64,000 nt of DNA from Jilunia laotingensis (GTDB taxonomy: Bacteria > Bacteroidota > Bacteroidia > Bacteroidales > Bacteroidaceae). The position numbers and the translations under genes were made by a program. Where the stretch lies: positions 3,472,001-3,536,000 of the forward strand of contig NZ_JACRTF010000001.1 of assembly GCF_014385165.1 (NCBI RefSeq), in the 5' to 3' direction. This document shows positions 57,063 to 64,000 of this stretch, piece by piece; the first letter of the stretch is position 1, and each line of letters begins with the position of its first letter. The notes under the pieces were generated by a model. That model saw only the letters and a program-made list of their open reading frames with translations. It made no database searches and had not been told where the DNA came from.

Positions 57063-57150
57063 TCCGATGATAATTAATGTTTCATCCGTTGATAATTGAT
57101 GTTTCATCTGATGATAATAGGTATTCTATCCGATAATTATGGCTATTTCA
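57063..57150. repeat. Four-unit 22-bp tandem repeat upstream of the cas operon
   Basis: Four head-to-tail units of exactly 22 bp (57063-57084, 57085-57106, 57107-57128, 57129-57150). Units 1 and 2 differ at two positions; units 3 and 4 are more diverged. Each unit begins TCCG or TCTG and ends TTTCA or TTCTA, and pairs of half-sites GATGA/TCATC form dyads across units. There are no spacers, so this is not a CRISPR array. The surrounding gap 56618-57501 is AT-rich with no supportable gene. Confidence 0.8.
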
Positions 57151-57501
57151 TCCACTCAAACGCTATATTTTCCCTCTTTCGACTTTAAAAACAACCCTGT
57201 TTTATCCTATTTCAGCAGTTTAGTAGAAGTGTGCAGTTAGCAATATATATAAAATGAGAGCATTTTGTCAGGGAAATGCGAAATTAACTATGAAAATTGT
57301 TTTTATTAAAGGGAGAAAATAATTCAATTACTATTACAATTTTTTATGGTGATATGTATTGAGGTCATTATAATTAGTGTTTTGGAGCTATTTCAATTGC
57401 CTTATTTTGTGTTTAATGGCATTATAAAGAAATAATACACATTTAAATGTTGAATTTACAGATTATATTCTTTCCTTTATGAATAAATACAAAGATAACA
57501 T

Positions 57502-58167
57502 ATGCGAATAACTTTAAAAACTACTTCAAACACTTCGATCATCCCTTTCAACTATCAGCAAAAAATGATCGGTACAATTCATAAATGGATTGGAAACAAT
57601 GAAATACATGATAAAATATCATTGTATTCTTTTTCATGGCTACATGGTGGAAAACTTGTGAAAGATAAAGGATTTGATTTTCCTGAAGGAGCTATATTCT
57701 TTATTAGCTTTTACGAGAATAAATATTTGAAAATATTGATAGATACGATTCTGTCCGATTCGGAAATGTTTTGTGGACTGGAAGTGAAAGATATCACAAT
57801 AGAAAAACAACCGGTTTTCAGAAAGGAACCACTGGTCTTTAGATTGGCCTCTCCGGTTTTCATCAAAAGAAATATTGACGGTAATAATAAGTTTTTCTTT
57901 TATACCGATGAAGAAAGTAGCGTTTTGATGACAGAGACTTTAAGGCATAAGATGCAGATTGCTGGTTTGCCTGACGATGAGACTTTAAAAGTTGAATTTG
58001 ATCTATCTTATCCGGTTAAACAAGTCAAGATGGTAACAATTCATGGTATTAAAAATAAGGCAAGCATGTGTCCTGTAATTATTCATGGAACTCCAGAAAG
58101 TAAATTGTTTGCTTGGACAGTCGGCGCTGGGAACAATAGCGGCGCCGGGTTCGGGGGGTTGATATAA
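57502..58167 (+). CDS. cas6: CRISPR-associated endoribonuclease Cas6
   Basis: Predicted to cut the long CRISPR transcript within each repeat to give crRNAs. The 221-residue RAMP protein has the N-terminal ferredoxin-like start MRITLKTTSN with FNYQQKMIGTIHKWIGN, a candidate catalytic histidine (His27), and at the very end the glycine-rich loop GAGNNSGAGFGGLI (residues 208-221) diagnostic of Cas6. It is first in the cas operon; cas5 starts 3 bases after its stop. No exact TAnnTTTG box was found directly upstream on this strand. Confidence 0.85.
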   Translation: MRITLKTTSNTSIIPFNYQQKMIGTIHKWIGNNEIHDKISLYSFSWLHGGKLVKDKGFDFPEGAIFFISFYENKYLKILIDTILSDSEMFCGLEVKDITIEKQPVFRKEPLVFRLASPVFIKRNIDGNNKFFFYTDEESSVLMTETLRHKMQIAGLPDDETLKVEFDLSYPVKQVKMVTIHGIKNKASMCPVIIHGTPESKLFAWTVGAGNNSGAGFGGLI

Positions 58168-58170
58168 TTT

Positions 58171-58740
58171 ATGTTGACTATGAAATATTTTATTGTTAAA
58201 TATTCTGGGCCTTTCGGGTTTATCAAACCTTGGACCGCAGTCCGCGATGCGAGTGGTGGTGAGACATACTCACAACAGTTTTTAACTCCATCAATTATAG
58301 AAGGTATCAGACAAAAATTGGAAGTTTCTTCCATTCTACGTCATAAGCTCACTTATATGGGAATTGATGTTCAGCAAGAAGTAGTCCAGGCAAAAGCTTG
58401 GGCTAAGAAGGGAAAGCAATATATAAGAGAACGATCTATCCTTAAACGTGGCGTGTTACTTCGCCCTACTTTATTTTTGGCTTTTGAAAATGAGGCAGAA
58501 GCTGAAAACGCTTCATTGCAACATATCTGCTTATGCCGGAATGAAGACATACTTTTACCCGATGTTGCTGTAATGGAATTGAGTGAAGAAGAGTTTAATC
58601 AAATTGACGGGTATGAACTACGTTTTGGAACAGGCAATGGCTCTTTTCTTGTAGGTTATAACCGCTTCTGTAACAATGAAGAAATGTATGGACAAATTGT
58701 AATGACCGGTAATCCTATTCAAAAAGAATCTTATGAGTAA
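58171..58740 (+). CDS. cas5: CRISPR-associated protein Cas5 (PGING-type Cas5p)
   Basis: Cascade subunit expected to cap the 5' handle of crRNA next to Cas8. A 189-residue RAMP-like protein with the family-like entry KYFIVKYSGPFGFIKPWTAVRDASGGETYSQQFLTPSIIEGIRQKLEV, that is, an N-terminal beta strand and the GPFGFIKP turn comparable to the GPxAxFRxP motif of Cas5. Two in-frame starts exist (58171 and 58180); the second gives MKYFIVKYSG. Name is based on position between cas6 and cas3 and on that start motif. The stop overlaps the cas3 start by 8 bases. Confidence 0.72.
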   Translation: MLTMKYFIVKYSGPFGFIKPWTAVRDASGGETYSQQFLTPSIIEGIRQKLEVSSILRHKLTYMGIDVQQEVVQAKAWAKKGKQYIRERSILKRGVLLRPTLFLAFENEAEAENASLQHICLCRNEDILLPDVAVMELSEEEFNQIDGYELRFGTGNGSFLVGYNRFCNNEEMYGQIVMTGNPIQKESYE

Positions 58741-60880
58741 ATATGATCATATTCTGGCAAAGAGTCCTGAAAAGGGAGGAACCACTTTGAAAGTTCATCT
58801 TGAATCTGTAGCCTTTTTTGCCGTTATTGCTGCACGATATGCAGGGGTTGACCCTGAAGTTGCCAAATTGGGAGCCTTATTGCATGATATAGGTAAGGCA
58901 AGTCCATTATTTCAGAAACGATTTGGAAAAGGGGTGAAGGCTCCGGATGGGTTTAGTTTTAGACATGAAGTAGCATCCTTATTCTTTTTGAATTTGGTAG
59001 ATAGGGAGTTATGGCCGATGATAATTGATATGGTGGTTGCTCATCATAAATCTATCTATAATGATTCTGCTCGAAACGGTATTCTGGACATGGATGAGGG
59101 TAATGGTGAAGATATTTTAGATTATCATCTAACAGATTTTTCTTTATGGAGTATAGATGCATTGGGAATTCTAAATGAATTAGATTTTCCAAATATCTCA
59201 CCGGATACACATATAAGCGAAGCAGATGCACGTGCAGCTTATGAATTTGTACTGGAACATTGTAGGAAAAAGACGAGAGGCTGGTCTGTTTGGAGAGGAT
59301 TATTGATGGGAGCTGATCATTTTGTTTCGGCTACCGAAGGTCAAAAAGGAGAACTTCCGGATCTGTTTACTATTCCAGATGTGACTTATTATAAAGACAG
59401 GCAAAATAAACTATATCCTTTATCTTTGATAGTGTCCGATCTTAAAAAGAGGCATACATTTGTAAAAGCTCCTACGGGTTCCGGAAAAACTGATTTCTTA
59501 TTAAAGCGTTGTCAGGGTCGCATCTTTTATACATTACCTTTTCAAGCCTCTATCAATGCGATGTATGAACGTATTAAAAGAGATTTGGGCAATAGTGTGA
59601 AGGATATTCGTCCATTACATTCCACTTCACGTTTAGCTATTGAAGACGGAAATGTAATAGAGAAAGCTATACAAGATAAATTCGGTGCTGCTATAAAAAT
59701 ACTGACTCCTCATCAGTTGGCATCTATTTCAATGGGGACAAAAGGGTATGAGTCAATTTTATTTGATTTGCAAGGATGTGATATTATTTTGGACGAGATA
59801 CACACGTACTCAGATATGATCCAGTCTATTGTATTGGAGATGGTCAGAGTTTTGAACCATGTCGGTTGCAGGATTCATATTGGTACGGCAACGATGCCAT
59901 CTGATTTAGAGAAAGCTATTCTTGATATTTTAGGAATTGAACAGGTGCAATACGTTGAATTGCCAGTACCTGTATTGGAATCATTCAATCGCCATATCAT
60001 TCATAAAGCACCCTCATTTACAGCATTACTTCCTGTATTGCAGCAGGCGGTTGCGGAAGAACAAAAGATACTTATTGTATGTAATCGTGTGGCTCATGCT
60101 CAAGATGTCTTTGAACGAATAGAGGAATTGTATCCGGATATTGACAAAATGTTGATTCATAGCCGTTTTAAACGGGGAGATAGAAATCGTCTTGAAAAAG
60201 AATTGATGGAAGTTTATAATAAGAGTTCTCATGCTTGTATAGTTGTTTCCACACAAGTCGTGGAAGTGAGTCTGGATATTAGTTTTGACATGATGATTAC
60301 TGAAACAGCTCCAATTGATGCCCTGATTCAACGTTTTGGTCGGGTCAACCGGATAAGGAAGGAGAATCCAACCAGTAAACCTATCTATGTGATTGCCCCT
60401 TCAGATAATGAAAGGGATAGTTTGCCATATTCTCACGAAGTTTTATTACGAAGTTATGACGTACTGCCGGATGGTGCTTTGCTGAGAGAAGCAGAATTGC
60501 AATCTCTGATAAATCAAGTTTACCGTGAGATTGAAATGATAAATATTGGCCTTGATGCAATTTTGGTAAATGGTAAGTGGAGATTGGGAGAATTAAGACA
60601 TCTTTCTAAATCGGCTTTAATAGATAGTATTGATATTGATTCCGCGGTATGTATCACTCAGGAAGATGAAGAACGTTATAGGGAAGCTACTCCCGAAGAA
60701 CAGATTTTAATGGAGATTCCGGTAAGATATAGTTCCTTAAAATGGAAAAAATTGAAACAGTTAAGAAATTTCAGATCAGATCCTTTTATAATTCCGGATG
60801 TAGCTTATTCAATCGAAAGAGGACTTGATATCTCGAAAGTAGGAGCAGAATATTATGATACAAATTATCAATTTTTATAG
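58733..60880 (+). CDS. cas3: CRISPR-associated helicase-nuclease Cas3
   Basis: Degrades target DNA recruited by Cascade. The 715 residues join an HD nuclease to a superfamily 2 helicase. HD: HLESVAFFAVIAARY, LLHDIGKASPLFQKR (His51-Asp52), FRHEVAS (His78) and MVVAHHKSIY. Helicase: Walker A APTGSGKT (246-253), DEIH (354-357), GTATMPS (384-390) and QRFGRVNR (533-540), which is motif VI. All catalytic motifs look intact. In the operon it stands between cas5 and cas8, as in the Porphyromonas subtype PGING locus. Confidence 0.95.
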   Translation: MSKYDHILAKSPEKGGTTLKVHLESVAFFAVIAARYAGVDPEVAKLGALLHDIGKASPLFQKRFGKGVKAPDGFSFRHEVASLFFLNLVDRELWPMIIDMVVAHHKSIYNDSARNGILDMDEGNGEDILDYHLTDFSLWSIDALGILNELDFPNISPDTHISEADARAAYEFVLEHCRKKTRGWSVWRGLLMGADHFVSATEGQKGELPDLFTIPDVTYYKDRQNKLYPLSLIVSDLKKRHTFVKAPTGSGKTDFLLKRCQGRIFYTLPFQASINAMYERIKRDLGNSVKDIRPLHSTSRLAIEDGNVIEKAIQDKFGAAIKILTPHQLASISMGTKGYESILFDLQGCDIILDEIHTYSDMIQSIVLEMVRVLNHVGCRIHIGTATMPSDLEKAILDILGIEQVQYVELPVPVLESFNRHIIHKAPSFTALLPVLQQAVAEEQKILIVCNRVAHAQDVFERIEELYPDIDKMLIHSRFKRGDRNRLEKELMEVYNKSSHACIVVSTQVVEVSLDISFDMMITETAPIDALIQRFGRVNRIRKENPTSKPIYVIAPSDNERDSLPYSHEVLLRSYDVLPDGALLREAELQSLINQVYREIEMINIGLDAILVNGKWRLGELRHLSKSALIDSIDIDSAVCITQEDEERYREATPEEQILMEIPVRYSSLKWKKLKQLRNFRSDPFIIPDVAYSIERGLDISKVGAEYYDTNYQFL

Positions 60881-60883
60881 CTT

Positions 60884-62209
60884 ATGTATACATCAACGAT
60901 AGGACGTACATTCCTTAAGGCTTATAATACTAAGTTTCATACGGAACATACAGCAAAATCTTTTTTTGAAGAGATATTTATCCCGTTGTTTTTTGGGCAT
61001 CCCAAATATATGATGACGGCAGGGAATTCTCCTCTTGAAAATCCCAAACTGAGTTGGGATGACATGATTAAAGGTAAGAAGCCTTTTGAAACGGATGAAC
61101 GTAGACAAGAGCGAATCTCCAAGACGATTCACAAAATTGATTCAGAGGAAGCAGATGCGAGCATTGCTAGAGGATATGGAGTAACCAATTTAACTGCTGC
61201 AACTTCAGGACAAATTACGAATATTGATTTACCTGATAACAAAGAGAATATATACTTATCTTGGATTGGAGATGCTTTGGGAATTGGAGTTACTGGTGGC
61301 TTAATCATTTTGTTTGACCATGAACAGTTACTTTTGGATATATTCGAAGGTTGGCAGTATTATCGGAGATATTTGGAACAGTATCCAATGATGAAAGGTA
61401 ATCAGATAAATACATGGAATGGCAGATGGATCACTCACCGATATAGCAGTAACTTTGACGAAGATGATCCTACTTCTGAATTTAATCCTTTGAATCCATC
61501 AGATAATGAGATATTTAATCTGCAAACAATTGCATGGGTAGACGTTTTGTTGAATATTGCTCGTAGAATAGATATGGATGATATGGTAGGATACCTATAT
61601 AGTATCGGACAAACGAATACAACAATAGGATTTATACCATTTAGACTAAAAGACATCCTTCGTCCCAATCAGTTATATGTAAAAATATTTGGAGAATCGG
61701 CATTGAAGAAAAATTCAAAAAAATTGTCTCAGCTTTATGGTACCGCTATCGGGTTGAAAGCTGCCTGCCAATTGGGATCGATTGGTATTCCGGCTATGGA
61801 ACCAAAAGGACTCCGACCTTTTTTTAATACCCAGAAAGGGGAGGGGAAAAAGATTATTTATAAACAAGATGAAGAACAGGAAATAACATTTAATACTTAC
61901 TTAATTTGGATAATGGCTATGTTGAATAATGAAAAGTTATGGGATATGTCCCAGGAATTTGCGAAATTACTTTTGAAATATGAAGCAGGTGCTGAAAAAG
62001 GCAGAAGGGATCGAACAAATAATGTAAATCAATTACTTCGCTCCAGTCGTAAAAAAGATTTTATAGAAAAATTGATACCTCTTGTAAAAGAAGAGGAAGA
62101 CACCGAAGGATTTGGAAATATGGCAAAGGTAGTAAATATAATGCCTGACGACAATTATCCATATTTCAATACTTTGATTAGATTTCAATATGCATTATTA
62201 AACAAATAA
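60884..62209 (+). CDS. cas8: Cas8-type large Cascade subunit (Csp2-like)
   Basis: Probable large subunit that recognises the PAM and recruits Cas3. The 441-residue protein shows no clear catalytic motif, as expected for Cas8. Features seen: an aromatic-rich N-terminus (GRTFLKAYNTKFHTEHTAKSFFEEIFIPLFFG), a central SWIGDALGIGVTGGLIILFDHEQLLLDIFEGWQYYRRYL, and a helical C-terminal third. Assignment comes from position before cas7, from size and from likeness to the Csp2/Cas8c branch of subtype PGING; it is shorter than typical I-B Cas8b. It could be named differently by profile search. Confidence 0.65.
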   Translation: MYTSTIGRTFLKAYNTKFHTEHTAKSFFEEIFIPLFFGHPKYMMTAGNSPLENPKLSWDDMIKGKKPFETDERRQERISKTIHKIDSEEADASIARGYGVTNLTAATSGQITNIDLPDNKENIYLSWIGDALGIGVTGGLIILFDHEQLLLDIFEGWQYYRRYLEQYPMMKGNQINTWNGRWITHRYSSNFDEDDPTSEFNPLNPSDNEIFNLQTIAWVDVLLNIARRIDMDDMVGYLYSIGQTNTTIGFIPFRLKDILRPNQLYVKIFGESALKKNSKKLSQLYGTAIGLKAACQLGSIGIPAMEPKGLRPFFNTQKGEGKKIIYKQDEEQEITFNTYLIWIMAMLNNEKLWDMSQEFAKLLLKYEAGAEKGRRDRTNNVNQLLRSSRKKDFIEKLIPLVKEEEDTEGFGNMAKVVNIMPDDNYPYFNTLIRFQYALLNK

Positions 62210-62220
62210 ATATTATAACA

Positions 62221-63282
62221 ATGAAACCATACATTTATTTAAGAGGACTGCGTCATGTAGATTTATCCGTATTTTGTGTAGACGGTGGACAAAAGTCGTA
62301 TTGGGACCCTGTTTTTAATACAAGAGTGCCTTATTCAAGTGGACAGCAAGTGAAAAGAAGCATTCTGGATGCCATAAGTTGCGAATTGCAGTCGGAGCCA
62401 TCTTCTGTAACTTTTGTATTTGATGTGAATAATAAAGGAGCTTTGGGAGAAGGAGAAGTGCTATCGCTTTGCGATCCGCAATATTTCGATCAGCTTTTGG
62501 GTGGTTGGATGAGAGCTGCTAAAGGTGGTAGCGAACGCACGCTTAAACGGAGAAGCCCACTTTCCATTTCTGCTATGCGTCCATTACATCCATTGCTGGG
62601 TGGACGATTTAATGAAAATGTAACTTTTGACCGTAGTGATAAACCTGAAGTTCATAAAGTTATTGTTCGTGATGCATCTGGTAAACCTATGTCGGAAGAG
62701 CAAATCGGAGCCTTATTAGCCGGGACGGATCGAAGCTTGTACCGTAAATGGATTCCTGAAAACGGAAGAGCAACCGGATTGTTCATATATGACGTGGCAA
62801 TTGATTTGCGTACACTTTTTGCAGTTTCAGTAAATCAGATGGAACCGGAGTTGTCAAAAGAAAAAATTGAAGAACTCAAAGAAAAAGGTTGGATATCTTC
62901 TCAAAATGCATTTGGAGAATGTCTCATTATGCCAAAGTCTGATAGAGAGAAAGTTATTCCTGCTATTGCGAAAGCATTGATCAATTGGAAAATTTCCAGT
63001 AATCAGGCACGAACCTTCAGTTTGATGGAAACATTAGCAGTTGCCATAAGTGATAATGCCAATACTTTGGCGGGTGCAATTCGGGCAAAGCTGATAGCTG
63101 TCGATTCTGATAAGAAGATAGCAAAACCCTTGGTTGACGAGACTGCCGGTGCAGATTTGTTTATAGCATTGCCCTGTTCAGGCTACATGATTACTGAAAC
63201 AGAATCGGCTGATGCATTACATGAAGCGGAAGACAGACTTATTGAGTTGATGCTATCATTTGATTACGAAAATCAAAAATAA
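62221..63282 (+). CDS. cas7: Cas7-type backbone protein of Cascade (Csp1-like)
   Basis: Expected to polymerise along the crRNA spacer and form the backbone of the interference complex. The 353-residue protein opens with YIYLRGLRHVDLSVFCVDGGQKSYWDPVFNTRVPYSSGQQVKRSILDAI, a RAMP start followed by the SSGQQVKRS segment, matching the usual Cas7 layout in which a ferredoxin-like fold carries an inserted thumb. It starts 12 bases after the Cas8 stop. A strong hairpin follows its stop. Subtype placement as Csp1 (PGING) is an inference. Confidence 0.75.
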   Translation: MKPYIYLRGLRHVDLSVFCVDGGQKSYWDPVFNTRVPYSSGQQVKRSILDAISCELQSEPSSVTFVFDVNNKGALGEGEVLSLCDPQYFDQLLGGWMRAAKGGSERTLKRRSPLSISAMRPLHPLLGGRFNENVTFDRSDKPEVHKVIVRDASGKPMSEEQIGALLAGTDRSLYRKWIPENGRATGLFIYDVAIDLRTLFAVSVNQMEPELSKEKIEELKEKGWISSQNAFGECLIMPKSDREKVIPAIAKALINWKISSNQARTFSLMETLAVAISDNANTLAGAIRAKLIAVDSDKKIAKPLVDETAGADLFIALPCSGYMITETESADALHEAEDRLIELMLSFDYENQK

Positions 63283-63288
63283 AACAGT

Positions 63289-63329
63289 TCAGGCAGAATA
63301 AGTTATGTATATTCTGCCTGATTCTTTTT
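63289..63329 (+). terminator. Terminator hairpin inside the cas operon, between cas7 and cas4
   Basis: Perfect 12-bp inverted repeat (TCAGGCAGAATA and complement, 63289-63300 and 63310-63321) with a 9-base loop, an A-rich left flank and the T-rich right flank TTCTTTTT. It lies 6 bases after the cas7 stop and 13 bases before the cas4 ATG. No exact TAnnTTTG promoter lies between hairpin and cas4. Confidence 0.85.
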
Positions 63330-63341
63330 AAATTTAATATT

Positions 63342-63854
63342 ATGAATCTCACAGGTACTCATTTTAATTATTATCAAGTTTGCAAGCGTAAGTTATGGCT
63401 TTTTGCAAACGGTATCAATATGGAATATACATCTGATCTTGTATATGAAGGAAAACTGATTCACGAAGAATCTTATCCGCAACGCTCTTCAAAATATGAA
63501 GAAGTGGAATTGGATGGAGTCAAAGTCGATTATTATGATACTTTACATAAAATAATTCATGAGATAAAGAAATCGGATAAGGTGGAGGCTGCTCACGAAT
63601 TACAGTTGAAATATTATATGTATGTTTTTGAAAAGAATGGCATTGAAGGAATTTCGGGAGTGTTAGAATATCCTGTGTTGAGAAAAAAAGATAGCGTGAT
63701 TTTAAGTGATATAGATCGGGAAATGATTCGGGAAATAGAATTCGATATACAACGGGTCGTTGAATCCATGACTTGTCCGCCAATAGAGAAAAAACGAATA
63801 TGCAAGAATTGTAGTTATTTTGATTTTTGTTTTAGTGGGGAGGAAGAAATATGA
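63342..63854 (+). CDS. cas4: CRISPR-associated exonuclease Cas4
   Basis: RecB-like nuclease with an iron-sulfur cluster that trims prespacers and helps choose PAMs during spacer acquisition. The 170 residues contain an N-terminal cysteine (VCKRKLW, Cys14), a nuclease core with LDGVKVDYYDT and IIHEIKKSDKVEAAHELQLKYYMYV (the DxxHExK-like catalytic stretch and QxxxY), and three C-terminal cysteines (CPPIEKKRICKNCSYFDFC). With the N-terminal one these make the four cluster ligands. Its TGA overlaps the cas1 ATG (ATGA). Confidence 0.92.
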   Translation: MNLTGTHFNYYQVCKRKLWLFANGINMEYTSDLVYEGKLIHEESYPQRSSKYEEVELDGVKVDYYDTLHKIIHEIKKSDKVEAAHELQLKYYMYVFEKNGIEGISGVLEYPVLRKKDSVILSDIDREMIREIEFDIQRVVESMTCPPIEKKRICKNCSYFDFCFSGEEEI

Positions 63855-64000
63855 AGAAAACTTATTATTTATTCAATCCGGGACAACTTGAACGTAAAGA
63901 CAATACTTTAAAATTCACACCAGTTGCTGAGGATGGCAGTGGTGAGGAATGTGCCGGTCAATCTCGTTATTTACCAGTTGAGGACGTAAATGAATTTTAT
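63851..64000 (+). CDS. cas1: CRISPR-associated integrase Cas1, N-terminal part
   Basis: Only the first 50 residues are present; the gene continues past the window. The start MKKTYYLFNPGQLERKDNTLKF with SRYLPVEDVNEFY is the typical beginning of Cas1 in I-B and related subtypes (the YLPVEDVxxxY element). It overlaps cas4 by 4 bases, so the two are translationally coupled. Cas2 and the CRISPR array are expected downstream, outside the window. Confidence 0.88.
   Translation, partial: MKKTYYLFNPGQLERKDNTLKFTPVAEDGSGEECAGQSRYLPVEDVNEFY

Noticed and set aside
57063..57150. The 22-bp tandem repeats as a CRISPR array
   Set aside because: Units are contiguous with no spacers and are too short; they are tandem repeats, not an array.
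57346..57435. A 29-codon hydrophobic frame upstream of cas6
   Set aside because: AT-rich sequence gives such frames by chance; no promoter, start signal or conservation evidence.
59010..59030. A stretch inside cas3 resembling the 22-bp unit (CCGATGATAATTGAT)
   Set aside because: It encodes conserved HD-domain residues (PMIIDM) and is a single copy; likely coincidence.

Overview
The window looks like a piece of a Bacteroides chromosome (family Bacteroidaceae). Reasons: several promoters carry the Bacteroides -7 box TAnnTTTG, most starts lack a Shine-Dalgarno sequence, and the gene content is typical (Rnf complex led by an RseC-like gene, DUF3078 barrel, Omp28-type protein, LysM/binding-protein fusion, TPR-HTH sensor). 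Coding density is high and no tRNA, rRNA, IS element or CRISPR array is visible.

Layout. 1-7.7 kb: cut outer-membrane barrel gene and LysM/periplasmic-binding fusion (minus), then a secreted protein with a gliding-motility-type C-terminus, uvrA, a YbaK deacylase and a POT peptide transporter. 7.8-11.7 kb: GNAT enzyme, PadR-PspC pair behind a palindromic operator, metallo-beta-lactamase-fold hydrolase and flavin reductase. 11.8-21.5 kb: three large secreted proteins with T9SS-like tails in one minus-strand operon, divergent from a TPR/transmembrane/LuxR-HTH regulator. 21.7-29.3 kb: S9 peptidase lipoprotein, a cluster of inverted repeats, MATE pump, yidC and pyrG. 29.3-38.4 kb: a decayed DUF4373-like fragment, a DUF3078 barrel, the full rnfBCDGEA operon and galE. 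38.4-49.6 kb: a candidate small RNA, ispE, dnaB, pheT, yebC, a TSCPD protein, an Nramp transporter, an alkyltransferase, exonuclease III and small conserved genes. 49.9-56.6 kb: lepA, two Na+/H+ antiporter-type genes, rmuC and map. 56.6-64 kb: an 884-bp gap with a four-unit 22-bp tandem repeat, then a CRISPR-Cas operon cas6-cas5-cas3-cas8-cas7-cas4-cas1 cut by the window end.

How the genes work together. The Rnf complex couples ferredoxin/NADH redox chemistry to ion export, and the two antiporters at 51.8-54.4 kb could use or balance such a gradient. The TPR-HTH protein is placed as the likely regulator of the secreted-protein operon. The CRISPR locus has the gene order and protein character of the Porphyromonas-type class 1 system (subtype PGING, Cas5p/Csp2/Csp1). 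A strong hairpin terminator separates its interference genes (cas6 to cas7) from its adaptation genes (cas4, cas1). The features I find most worth checking are that internal terminator, the 22-bp repeats upstream of cas6, the inverted-repeat cluster at 24.1 kb, the candidate small RNA at 38.5 kb and the secreted-protein operon.
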